Made by a program: the position numbers and the translations under genes | Shown here: positions 1-4,872 of the stretch, one piece after another | Layout of the letters: every line of letters begins with the position of its first letter | How positions within the stretch are numbered: the stretch's first letter is position 1 | The notes under the pieces: model-generated | Seen by the model: only the letters and a program-made list of their open reading frames with translations | Told to the model about the DNA's origin: nothing | The model's database searches: none | From: Streptomyces katrae | GTDB lineage: Bacteria > Actinomycetota > Actinomycetes > Streptomycetales > Streptomycetaceae | DNA length: 6,188 nucleotides | Assembly (NCBI RefSeq): GCF_000966975.1 | Contig: NZ_JZWV01001173.1 | Span: forward strand, 1-6,188 | Reading direction: 5' to 3'

Positions 1-108
1 CCTGGGAACGGAGGAAGGGCGGGGAGGGGAGGCCCCGTGCCCGGCGCGGCGCCGCGAAGCCGGGGAGGCCGCCCGCGGCCGCACCGAGCGAGCGGCGCGT
101 CAAGAAGG

Positions 109-888
109 TCAGTCGGAGAGGCCCGCCAGGTCGCGCAGGCGCCGCGCCTGAGCGGCCCGCTCGGCGCCGCGCTGGTCATCGTACGTGCGCGACCCCGCCT
201 CCCGCAGCAGCGCCTTCGTCTCGATGACGGCGTCCCGCGGCGGCGCCAGCAGCGCGGTGGTGAGGTCCTGCACGGCGGCGTCGAGCTCATCGGCCGGGAC
301 GACCAGGTTCGCCAGACCCACCCGCTCGGCCTCCTCGGCGTGCACGAAGCGGCCCGTGGCGCAGATCTCGAGCGCGCGGGCGTAGCCGACGAGGGCGGTC
401 AGCGGCTGGGTACCGGCCAGGTCGGGAACCAGGCCCAGGCTGGTCTCGCGCATGGCGAACTGCACGTCGTCCGCGACGACCCGCAGGTCGCACGCGAGTG
501 CGAGCTGGAAGCCGGCGCCGATGGCGTGCCCCTGCACCGCGGCGATGGAGACGATGTCGTTGCGCCGCCACCAGGTGAACGCCTCCTGGTACTCGGCGAT
601 CGTGGAGTCGAGCAGTTCGTCGGAACCGCGCGCCAGGTCAAGGAAGGACGGCTCGCCCTCGAAGCCCTCGGGGGTGAACGCCTGACGGTCGAGCCCAGCG
701 GAGAAGGACTTGCCCTCGCCGCGCAGCACGACGACCCGGACCGAGCCGGGCAGCGACCGTCCGGCCTCCGCCAACGCCCGCCAGAGCGCGGGGGATTGAG
801 CGTTTCGCTTGGCCGGATTGGTCAGCGTCACCGTGGCGACCGTGTCGTCGATGGTGAGCCGTACGCCATCCTTGTCGAGCAGAGCCAT
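109..888 (-). CDS. Enoyl-CoA hydratase/isomerase (crotonase) family protein
   Basis: A 259-residue protein of normal crotonase length, probably a cytosolic enzyme acting on an acyl-CoA thioester, as in fatty-acid or related acyl-CoA breakdown. The two oxyanion-hole segments are visible: FSAGLD at residues 62-67 and QGHAIGAGF at 119-127, followed by the usual LALACDLR. Aligned by eye on classical enoyl-CoA hydratase, the second catalytic Glu is kept (E148 in AMRETSLG), but the first (Glu144 in the rat enzyme) is replaced by Q128. D156 lies eight residues after E148, the spacing of the Glu/Asp pair of dienoyl-CoA isomerase. The substrate and reaction are therefore uncertain, and an isomerase or another thioester reaction is possible. 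The ATG at 888-886 is chosen because GGAGG (minus strand, 899-895) lies 6 nt upstream. A large palindrome sits directly before that site. The family assignment is firm; the precise reaction is not known. Confidence 0.95.
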   Translation of the reverse strand: MALLDKDGVRLTIDDTVATVTLTNPAKRNAQSPALWRALAEAGRSLPGSVRVVVLRGEGKSFSAGLDRQAFTPEGFEGEPSFLDLARGSDELLDSTIAEYQEAFTWWRRNDIVSIAAVQGHAIGAGFQLALACDLRVVADDVQFAMRETSLGLVPDLAGTQPLTALVGYARALEICATGRFVHAEEAERVGLANLVVPADELDAAVQDLTTALLAPPRDAVIETKALLREAGSRTYDDQRGAERAAQARRLRDLAGLSD

Positions 889-901
889 CTGGTGCCTCCG
901 G

Positions 902-942
902 TGTGCAGTCGAGGCCGGACGTCCGGCCTAAGTGACTGCACA
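902..942 (-). promoter_or_regulatory. 41-bp nested palindrome upstream of crotonase gene
   Basis: An 18-bp perfect palindrome (AGGCCGGACGTCCGGCCT, 912-929) is enclosed by a second pair of perfect 9-bp arms, TGTGCAGTC at 902-910 and GACTGCACA at 934-942. The minus-strand RNA would fold into a 9-bp stem, a small 1/4-nt internal loop and a 7-bp GC stem with an ACGU loop. It ends only 2 nt before the crotonase Shine-Dalgarno. It lies 114 nt beyond the stop of the HTH gene. It could be a dimer-binding operator, a translation-controlling 5'-UTR hairpin, or a second terminator for upstream transcription. The symmetry is seen directly; the role is inferred. Confidence 0.6.
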
Positions 943-1035
943 GTAACCACCCAGTCGACCGAGAGGCCGACCGGGGGTCACCGAAAGAACCATGCGTGGA
1001 ACGGAACGGAGCTGGAGGGCGGTCGTGGGCACCGG

Positions 1036-1055
1036 CCCCGGCCTGTCGGCCAGGG
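1036..1055 (-). terminator. Hairpin abutting the HTH gene stop codon
   Basis: On the minus strand the base next to the HTH stop codon begins CCCTGGCC-GACA-GGCCGGGG, an 8-bp stem (one G-U pair) with a 4-nt loop. No T-run follows, which is common for actinobacterial terminators. It could end HTH transcription or protect the mRNA 3' end. The structure is seen in the sequence; termination is inferred. Confidence 0.45.
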
Positions 1056-1277
1056 TCAGGCCGCGGCCGCCTTCTTGCCGCGCGTCGCGCCACCGCGACC
1101 ACGCAGCGTGACTCCGGACTCGCTGAGCATCCGGTGGACGAATCCGTAGGACCGGCCGGTCTCTTCGGCCAGCGCCCGGATACTCGCACCGGAGTCGTAC
1201 TTCTTCTTCAGGTCTGCCGCGAGCTTGTCGCGCGCGGCGCCGGTCACCCGGCTGCCCTTCTTCAGAGTCTCGGCCAC
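1056..1277 (-). CDS. Small helix-turn-helix DNA-binding protein
   Basis: A 73-residue, strongly basic protein, probably a cytosolic DNA-binding regulator or nucleoid-associated factor. Residues 1-30 are Lys/Arg-rich. Residues about 31-53 (ASIRALAEETGRSYGFVHRM) form a classic helix-turn-helix, with SYGFVHRML as the likely recognition helix. The tail RGRGGATRGKK resembles an AT-hook-like minor-groove arm followed by an alanine end. The GTG at 1277-1275 is preferred: AGGAGG lies 5 nt upstream, and the protein then begins AETLKKGSR, the form I recall for Streptomyces homologues. An in-frame ATG at 1316-1314, 13 codons upstream, also has a strong site (GGGGAGGGG) and would give 86 residues. The gene lies between the ABC-F and crotonase genes on the same strand, with hairpins on both sides. 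The regulatory target is unknown. Confidence 0.85.
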   Translation of the reverse strand: MAETLKKGSRVTGAARDKLAADLKKKYDSGASIRALAEETGRSYGFVHRMLSESGVTLRGRGGATRGKKAAAA

Positions 1278-1425
1278 CCGTGCCTCCTCATGGGAAGTGC
1301 GCTCTGTGCTTCTCATGATCACCCCTCCCCGGCTTCCTGGCCACCCATTCAGCAAGGTCGGTCCGGCGGCATTTCTCGGTCCGTGGACACCCGAGCAGAA
1401 CGGAATCTCCTCCTCCGCTGCATGA

Positions 1426-1448
1426 CCTCCGTCACATTCCTCCGTCAC
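1426..1448 (-). repeat. Direct repeat GTGACGGAGG x2 upstream of HTH gene
   Basis: The 10-bp sequence GTGACGGAGG occurs twice on the minus strand with a 13-bp pitch, between the ABC-F terminator and the HTH gene. The copy at 1439-1448 also forms a short hairpin with its flank (CCTCCG-TCA-CGGAGG, 1439-1453). This arrangement fits a tandem binding site for a regulator of the HTH gene, possibly the HTH protein itself, but this is inference. Confidence 0.35.
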
Positions 1449-1482
1449 GGAGGGGAATCGCCAGGTCAGGGGCCGGACGCCG

Positions 1483-1531
1483 AAAACGGACGGCCCCGGC
1501 CGCACATCCGGGAGGATGCGGCCGGGGCCGT
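1483..1531 (-). terminator. Strong terminator of the ABC-F gene
   Basis: Two perfectly complementary 15-nt arms, 1490-1504 and 1517-1531 (core GGCCCCGGCC/GGCCGGGGCC), enclose a 12-nt loop that can itself pair (CATCC/GGATG). On the minus strand the stem is followed after 3 nt by TTTT (1486-1483). This orientation and the position 100 nt past the ABC-F stop make it the likely terminator of that gene, separating it from the HTH gene. Confidence 0.8.
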
Positions 1532-1571
1532 TGTACAGAGCGCGAGGGTACGAGACCGTCTCACTCAGATG

Positions 1572-1600
1572 ATGGATCACGTCTGCGCCGAATGATCCAT
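1572..1600. repeat. 8-bp inverted repeat ATGGATCA/TGATCCAT
   Basis: Perfect arms ATGGATCA (1572-1579) and TGATCCAT (1593-1600) flank a 13-nt loop, about 30 nt beyond the ABC-F stop codon. GGATCA appears again at 1609-1614 and GGGATCAGG just inside the stop. The repeat is AT-richer than its surroundings. It may be an mRNA 3'-end structure or a protein site; no function can be assigned. Confidence 0.4.
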
Positions 1601-1630
1601 GGGGAACTGGATCAGCCCGGCGGAAGGGGA

Positions 1631-3229
1631 TCAGGCGAGGGCGACCAGGTCCCGGTAGTCCGGGCCCCACAGGTCCTCGACCCCGTCCGGGAGCAGGATG
1701 ATCCGCTCCGGTTCCAGGGCCTCCACGGCGCCCTCGTCGTGGGTGACGAGGATGACCGCGCCCTTGTAGGTGCGCAGCGCGCCCAGGATCTCCTCGCGGC
1801 TGGCCGGGTCGAGGTTGTTGGTGGGCTCGTCGAGGAGCAGCACGTTCGCCGAGGAGACGACCAGGGTGGCCAGGGCCAGACGGGTCTTCTCGCCGCCGGA
1901 GAGCACGCCCGCGGGCTTGTCCACGTCGTCGCCGGAGAAGAGGAAGGAGCCGAGCGTCTTGCGCACGTCGACCAGGTCCAGGTCGGGGGCGGAGGAGCGC
2001 ATGTTCTCCAGGACGGTGCGGTCCGGGTCGAGCGTCTCGTGCTCCTGGGCGTAGTAGCCGAGCTTGAGGCCGTGCCCGGGGGTGACCTGGCCGGTGTCGG
2101 GCTGCTCGGCGCCCGCGAGCAGGCGCAGCAGGGTGGTCTTGCCGGCGCCGTTGAGGCCGAGGATGACCACGCGGGAGCCCTTGTCGATGGCCAGGTCGAC
2201 GTCGGTGAAGATCTCCAGGGAGCCGTAGGACTTCGACAGGCCCTCGGCGGTCAGCGGGGTCTTGCCGCAGGGCGCCGGGTCCGGGAAGCGGAGCTTGGCG
2301 ACCTTGTCGGAGACGCGGACGGCCTCCAGGCCGGAGAGCAGGCGCTCGGCGCGCTTGGCCATGTTCTGGGCGGCGACCGTCTTGGTGGCCTTGGCGCGCA
2401 TCTTGTCGGCCTGCGAGTTGAGGGCCGCGGCCTTCTTCTCGGCGTTCTGGCGCTCGCGCTTGCGGCGCTTCTCGTCGGCCTCGCGCTGCTGCTGGTAGAG
2501 CTTCCAGCCCATGTTGTAGATGTCGATGACCGAGCGGTTGGCGTCGAGGTAGAAGACCTTGTTGACCACGGTCTCGACCAGGTCGACGTCGTGGGAGATC
2601 ACGACGAAGCCGCCGCGGTAGTTCTTCAGGTAGTCGCGCAGCCAGATGATCGAGTCGGCGTCGAGGTGGTTCGTGGGCTCGTCGAGGAGCAGGGTGTCGG
2701 CGTCCGAGAAGAGGATCCGGGCGAGCTCGACGCGGCGGCGCTGACCGCCGGACAGGGTGTGCAGCGGCTGGCCGAGGACCCGGTCGGGGAGGCTGAGGGC
2801 GGCCGAGATGGTCGCGGCCTCGGACTCGGCGGCGTACCCGCCCTTGGTGAGGAACTCGGTCTCCTGGCGCTCGTACTGGCGCAGGGCCTTCTCGCGGGTG
2901 GCGCCGGAGCCGGTGGCGATGCGCTCCTCGTTCATCCGCATCTTCTTGATCAGGACGTCGAGGCCGCGGGCGGAGAGGATCCGGTCACGGGCCAGGACGT
3001 CCAGGTCGCCGGTGCGCGGGTCCTGCGGGAGGTAGCCGACCTCGCCCGAACGGGTGATGCTGCCGGCGGCGGGCTGGCCCTCGCCGGCGAGGCACTTGGT
3101 GAGGGTGGTCTTGCCCGCTCCGTTGCGGCCGACGAGGCCGATGCGGTCGCCCTTGGCGATGCGGAAGGAAGCGGACTCGATGAGGACGCGGGCGCCGGCG
3201 CGCAGCTCGATGCCGGTGGCGGTGATCAC
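1631..3229 (-). CDS. ABC-F family ATPase (ribosome-associated, two ATP-binding domains)
   Basis: A 532-residue soluble protein with two ABC ATPase domains and no membrane segment, the layout of ABC-F translation factors that bind the ribosomal E site. Domain 1 has Walker A GRNGAGKT (34-41), signature LSGGQ (159-163), Walker B LLLDEP with E184, and H213. Domain 2 has Walker A GLNGAGKT (358-365), signature LSGGE (443-447), Walker B with E468, and H497. The linker between them (about 235-320) is long and highly charged (KRRKRER near 254-260), as expected for the P-site tRNA-interaction motif. All catalytic residues are present. The GTG at 3229-3227 is chosen because GGAG lies 7 nt upstream and the protein then opens with the family-typical ITATGIEL. 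Upstream in-frame ATGs would add a non-conserved proline-rich stretch. It could be a housekeeping factor or confer tolerance to a ribosome-targeting antibiotic; sequence alone does not decide. Confidence 0.95.
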   Translation of the reverse strand: MITATGIELRAGARVLIESASFRIAKGDRIGLVGRNGAGKTTLTKCLAGEGQPAAGSITRSGEVGYLPQDPRTGDLDVLARDRILSARGLDVLIKKMRMNEERIATGSGATREKALRQYERQETEFLTKGGYAAESEAATISAALSLPDRVLGQPLHTLSGGQRRRVELARILFSDADTLLLDEPTNHLDADSIIWLRDYLKNYRGGFVVISHDVDLVETVVNKVFYLDANRSVIDIYNMGWKLYQQQREADEKRRKRERQNAEKKAAALNSQADKMRAKATKTVAAQNMAKRAERLLSGLEAVRVSDKVAKLRFPDPAPCGKTPLTAEGLSKSYGSLEIFTDVDLAIDKGSRVVILGLNGAGKTTLLRLLAGAEQPDTGQVTPGHGLKLGYYAQEHETLDPDRTVLENMRSSAPDLDLVDVRKTLGSFLFSGDDVDKPAGVLSGGEKTRLALATLVVSSANVLLLDEPTNNLDPASREEILGALRTYKGAVILVTHDEGAVEALEPERIILLPDGVEDLWGPDYRDLVALA

Positions 3230-3253
3230 GGAAATACTCCAGGGCGGTATGGA

Positions 3254-3293
3254 CGGCGGAAGAGGGGGGCGGGACGCGCGTTCTTCGACGCCG
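3254..3293 (-). promoter_or_regulatory. Leader hairpin between uORF and ABC-F gene
   Basis: In the minus-strand leader, CGGCG (3293-3289) and GAAGA (3286-3282) can pair with TCTTC (3263-3259) and CGCCG (3258-3254). This gives a 10-bp stem with a 2-nt bulge and a loop of about 18 nt. It starts immediately after the stop codon of the candidate 7-codon upstream ORF and ends 13 nt before the GGAG of the ABC-F gene. A ribosome halted on the short ORF would block it. There is no T-run. The pairing is visible; the control role is speculative. Confidence 0.25.
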
Positions 3294-3317
3294 CTAATCC
3301 GCGAGGAGATTTGCCAT
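3294..3317 (-). CDS. Possible leaderless 7-codon upstream ORF (MANLLAD)
   Basis: On the minus strand ATG at 3317-3315 opens a seven-codon frame (MANLLAD) ending in TAG at 3296-3294, 64 nt before the ABC-F start and in a different frame from it. A TAGAAT box ends exactly 6 nt before this ATG. That is the spacing seen in leaderless actinobacterial transcripts, where the start codon is at the 5' end of the mRNA. Short leader peptides are known upstream of several antibiotic-inducible ABC-F genes. No Shine-Dalgarno is present, so translation depends on the leaderless hypothesis. Confidence 0.25.
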   Translation of the reverse strand: MANLLAD

Positions 3318-3323
3318 GAAGCC

Positions 3324-3329
3324 ATTCTA
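3324..3329 (-). promoter_or_regulatory. Candidate -10 box (TAGAAT) for the ABC-F gene
   Basis: TAGAAT on the minus strand matches the TANNNT core used by the main actinobacterial sigma factor. It lies in the 221-bp divergent region, and would start transcription near 3317, about 88 nt upstream of the ABC-F GTG. No good TTGACA-like -35 sequence is found at the usual distance, so the call rests on the -10 alone. Confidence 0.35.
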
Positions 3330-3450
3330 ACGGGGGTGCGCAACCACTTTTCGGGGCCCGGCCCTCACCCGTTCGGCCCAGGGGCCGCCCCGGGCGGGCG
3401 GGGCACGTATCAGGATGAGGGGGTTGGCCACGCTTGGAGGGCGGTGCGGC

Positions 3451-4358
3451 ATGCAGTTCGACGACGACGCCGATCTGGACACGTCCGAGGTCAAGGACGT
3501 CCGCGGCAGCCGCGTCCCGGGCGGGCGGGCCACGATCGGCGGTGGGGTCGTCGGGCTGATCGCGCTGGTCCTGGGCCTGCTCTTCGGGGTGGGACCGGAC
3601 CAGCTGGGGCTGTCCGACGGGAGTCCGCAGCCGGTCTCGACGAGTTCCTCGGCCGCCCAGGTGCAGCAGAGCTGCAGGTGCAGCAGAGCTGCAGGAAGGG
3701 CCGCGACGCCAACACCCGGGAGGACTGCCGGCTCGTCGCCGTGGTGAACAGCACACAGGACTTCTGGAGGCAGGAGTTCCAGCGGCGCGGCGGGAGGTAC
3801 TCCCCGGCGTCGACGGTCTTCTTCTCCGGCCAGGTGAACACCGCCTGCGGGGCGGCCAGCAAGGCGGTCGGCCCCTTCTACTGCCCGGCCGACCGGCAGG
3901 TCTACCTGGACCTGGGCTTCTTCGACGACCTGCGGACCAAGTTCGGGGCGACGGGCGGCCCCTTCGCCCAGGCGTACGTGATCGCCCACGAGTACGGGCA
4001 CCACATCCAGAACCTGACGGGGACGCTGGCGCGGGCCCAGAACGGCCAGACGGGCGCGAACAGCAACGCGGTGAAGGTCGAGCTCCAGGCCGACTGCTAC
4101 GCCGGGGTGTGGGCGCACAACGCGACGCGGACCCCGGACGAGTCCACGGGCCGGCCGCTGATCAAGAGCCTGACCGACGAGGACATCCGGGACGGGCTGA
4201 ACGCGGCGGCGGCGGTGGGCGACGACCGGATCCAGGAGAAGTTCCAGGGGCGGGTCACCCCCGAGTCCTGGACGCACGGTTCGGCGGAGCAGCGCCAGCA
4301 GTGGTTCTACCAGGGCTACCGCACGGGCGACATGGCCCAGTGCAACACCTTCCGCTGA
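3451..4358 (+). pseudogene. Frameshifted membrane-anchored neutral zinc metallopeptidase (YpfJ-like)
   Basis: Two adjacent frames together encode one protein of the putative neutral zinc metallopeptidase family. The first frame starts at ATG 3451 (GGAGG at 3436-3440) with an acidic N-terminus, a membrane helix at about residues 29-48 ([19 protein letters not shown]) and a Ser/Pro-rich linker. It then ends early at TGA 3745-3747 after 98 residues. The catalytic part continues in another frame to TGA 4356-4358. Removing one copy of the 17-bp tandem duplication at 3658-3694 joins the two into 296 residues, with [15 protein letters not shown] carrying the zinc site (H174, E175, H178) and ELQADCYAG supplying the likely third ligand E205. 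Four cysteines outside the membrane (75, 87, 127, 139), plus others, suggest an extracytoplasmic fold with disulfides. Nothing else in the coding sequence looks degraded, so the lesion is recent, reversible or a sequence error. The substrate is unknown. Confidence 0.9.
3658..3694 (+). repeat. 17-bp perfect tandem duplication causing the frameshift
   Basis: CAGGTGCAGCAGAGCTG occurs twice without a mismatch (3658-3674 and 3675-3691), followed by a further CAG. Seventeen bases is not a multiple of three, so one extra copy moves the reading frame. With one copy the reading is [19 protein letters not shown]; with two it becomes [15 protein letters not shown] and stops soon after. The junction contains an inverted repeat GCTGCA-GG-TGCAGC (3671-3684) that could promote replication slippage. 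Confidence 0.95.
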
Positions 4359-4368
4359 GTGTCAGTGG

Positions 4369-4436
4369 CGCCTGCCATGCTGTGACGTGGATCACTTGGT
4401 CACCGTCACGAGAGGGAGTGATCGTCATGGCAGGCG
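4369..4436 (+). promoter_or_regulatory. 11-bp inverted repeat able to mask the VOC start codon
   Basis: CGCCTGCCATG (4369-4379), just past the metallopeptidase stop codon, is the perfect reverse complement of CATGGCAGGCG (4426-4436), which contains the ATG of the VOC gene. Two further G-U pairs extend it in RNA. In a transcript reading through from the metallopeptidase gene the start codon would be paired and the Shine-Dalgarno placed in the loop. A transcript starting inside the 46-nt loop would lack the masking arm. The pairing is seen; the control effect is inferred. Confidence 0.4.
4381..4396 (+). promoter_or_regulatory. CRP-like palindrome upstream of the VOC gene
   Basis: TGTGA-CGTGGA-TCACT matches nine of ten half-site bases of the TGTGA-N6-TCACA consensus of the CRP/FNR family, and is close to the GTG-N6-GNCAC form I recall for Streptomyces Crp. 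It ends 30 nt before the VOC start codon. Two more TCAC half-sites follow at 4400-4403 and 4406-4409, and GTGACG (4382-4387) also pairs with CGTCAC (4404-4409). It may be an operator, but the RNA could also use the same symmetry to fold. Confidence 0.35.
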
Positions 4437-4822
4437 TTCCGTCCATCTGTCCCACGCTGCCCTACCGCGATGCGAAGGGGGCCATCAAGCTGCTGACCGA
4501 GGCCTTCGGGTTCAGTCAGGTCGCGGTCTACGAGGGTGAGGACGGCTCGGTGATGCATGCCGAGCTGGCGTACGGGAACGGCGTGGTGATGCTCGGCAGC
4601 CAGGGCCGGGGCGGCACGTTCGACAAGCTCATGGAGGGCGCCGGGCCCGCCGGTGTGTACGTGGTCGTCGACGACGTGGACGCCCACCACCAGCGGGCCG
4701 TCGACCACGGAGTGGAGATCGTGGCACCGCCCACCGACCAGGACTACGGCTCCCGCGACTACATGGCCCGCGACGCCGAGGGAAACATCTGGAGCTTCGG
4801 CACGTACACGCCCCAGCTCTGA
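4427..4822 (+). CDS. VOC superfamily protein (glyoxalase/bleomycin-resistance, PhnB-like)
   Basis: A 131-residue single VOC protein, probably cytosolic and dimeric. Two beta-alpha-beta-beta-beta modules can be traced: residues about 6-57, with YRDAKGAIKLLTEAFGF then HAEL and VVMLGS, and about 74-128, with GVYVVVDDVDAHHQRAVDHG then RDAEGNIWSFGTY. H44/E46 and E118 are candidate metal or active-site positions. Members of this superfamily bind or transform small molecules (glyoxalase, dioxygenase, antibiotic-binding proteins), and this sequence does not show which. The ATG at 4427 is chosen because GAGGGAG lies 9 nt upstream; an in-frame GTG at 4418 overlaps that site and is less likely. The gene starts 68 nt after the metallopeptidase stop, with its own palindromic leader. 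It converges on the unknown gene to its right. Confidence 0.9.
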   Translation: MAGVPSICPTLPYRDAKGAIKLLTEAFGFSQVAVYEGEDGSVMHAELAYGNGVVMLGSQGRGGTFDKLMEGAGPAGVYVVVDDVDAHHQRAVDHGVEIVAPPTDQDYGSRDYMARDAEGNIWSFGTYTPQL

Positions 4823-4825
4823 CGA

Positions 4826-4859
4826 CTTCACCGGGGGCGCGGCGCGGGGTCCCGTGAAG
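4826..4859. terminator. Bidirectional terminator-like hairpin between convergent genes
   Basis: CTTCAC-C-GGG (4826-4835) can pair with CCC-GTGAAG (4851-4859), a 9-bp stem with a one-base bulge and a GC-rich loop. It lies in the 50-bp gap between the VOC stop (4822) and the stop of the minus-strand gene (4873). Convergent genes sharing one hairpin is a common arrangement. No T-run is present on either side, so its efficiency is uncertain. Confidence 0.55.
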
Positions 4860-4872
4860 GCCCGGCCGGGGC

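Larger units (their letters stand above)
1278..1630. other. 353-bp intergenic region between ABC-F and HTH genes
   Basis: I see no convincing gene here. Read in the minus-strand direction it holds an 8-bp inverted repeat (1600-1572) near the ABC-F stop, the strong terminator hairpin (1531-1490), two direct copies of GTGACGGAGG (1448-1439 and 1435-1426, 13 bp apart) and the two candidate ribosome-binding sites of the HTH gene. I could not identify a TANNNT -10 box between the terminator and the HTH start, so the HTH promoter is unlocated. Confidence 0.6.

Noticed and set aside
1..108. GC-rich segment left of the crotonase gene
   Set aside because: Only short GC-palindromic words are present. 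I see no start codon, clear hairpin with T-run, or coding signal that can be supported.
37..1149. Plus-strand open frame opposite the crotonase and HTH genes
   Set aside because: It overlaps two supported minus-strand genes, has no ribosome-binding site and no recognisable domain.
1355..1423. 24-codon minus-strand ORF starting at ATG 1423
   Set aside because: Its GGAGG is only 2 nt from the ATG, the product is an Arg-rich stretch of no known type, and chance short frames are common here.
1592..3319. Long plus-strand open frame antisense to the ABC-F gene
   Set aside because: It is the mirror of a clearly coding minus-strand gene. Its translation is low-complexity Gly/Val/Leu/Asp-rich, with no motif, as expected from codon bias at this GC content.
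3230..3343. Longer N-terminus for the ABC-F protein from ATG 3325 or 3343
   Set aside because: The added residues are proline-rich and unlike the family, the candidate -10 box overlaps ATG 3325, and the GTG at 3229 has a well-spaced GGAG.
3658..3700. Programmed ribosomal frameshift in the metallopeptidase
   Set aside because: There is no slippery heptamer at the junction, and the shift is fully explained by one extra 17-bp repeat copy, which also leaves duplicated coding sequence.
4109..4426. Upstream extension of the VOC frame into the metallopeptidase gene
   Set aside because: It overlaps well-supported peptidase coding sequence in another frame. The VOC fold is complete from ATG 4427, which has its own ribosome-binding site.
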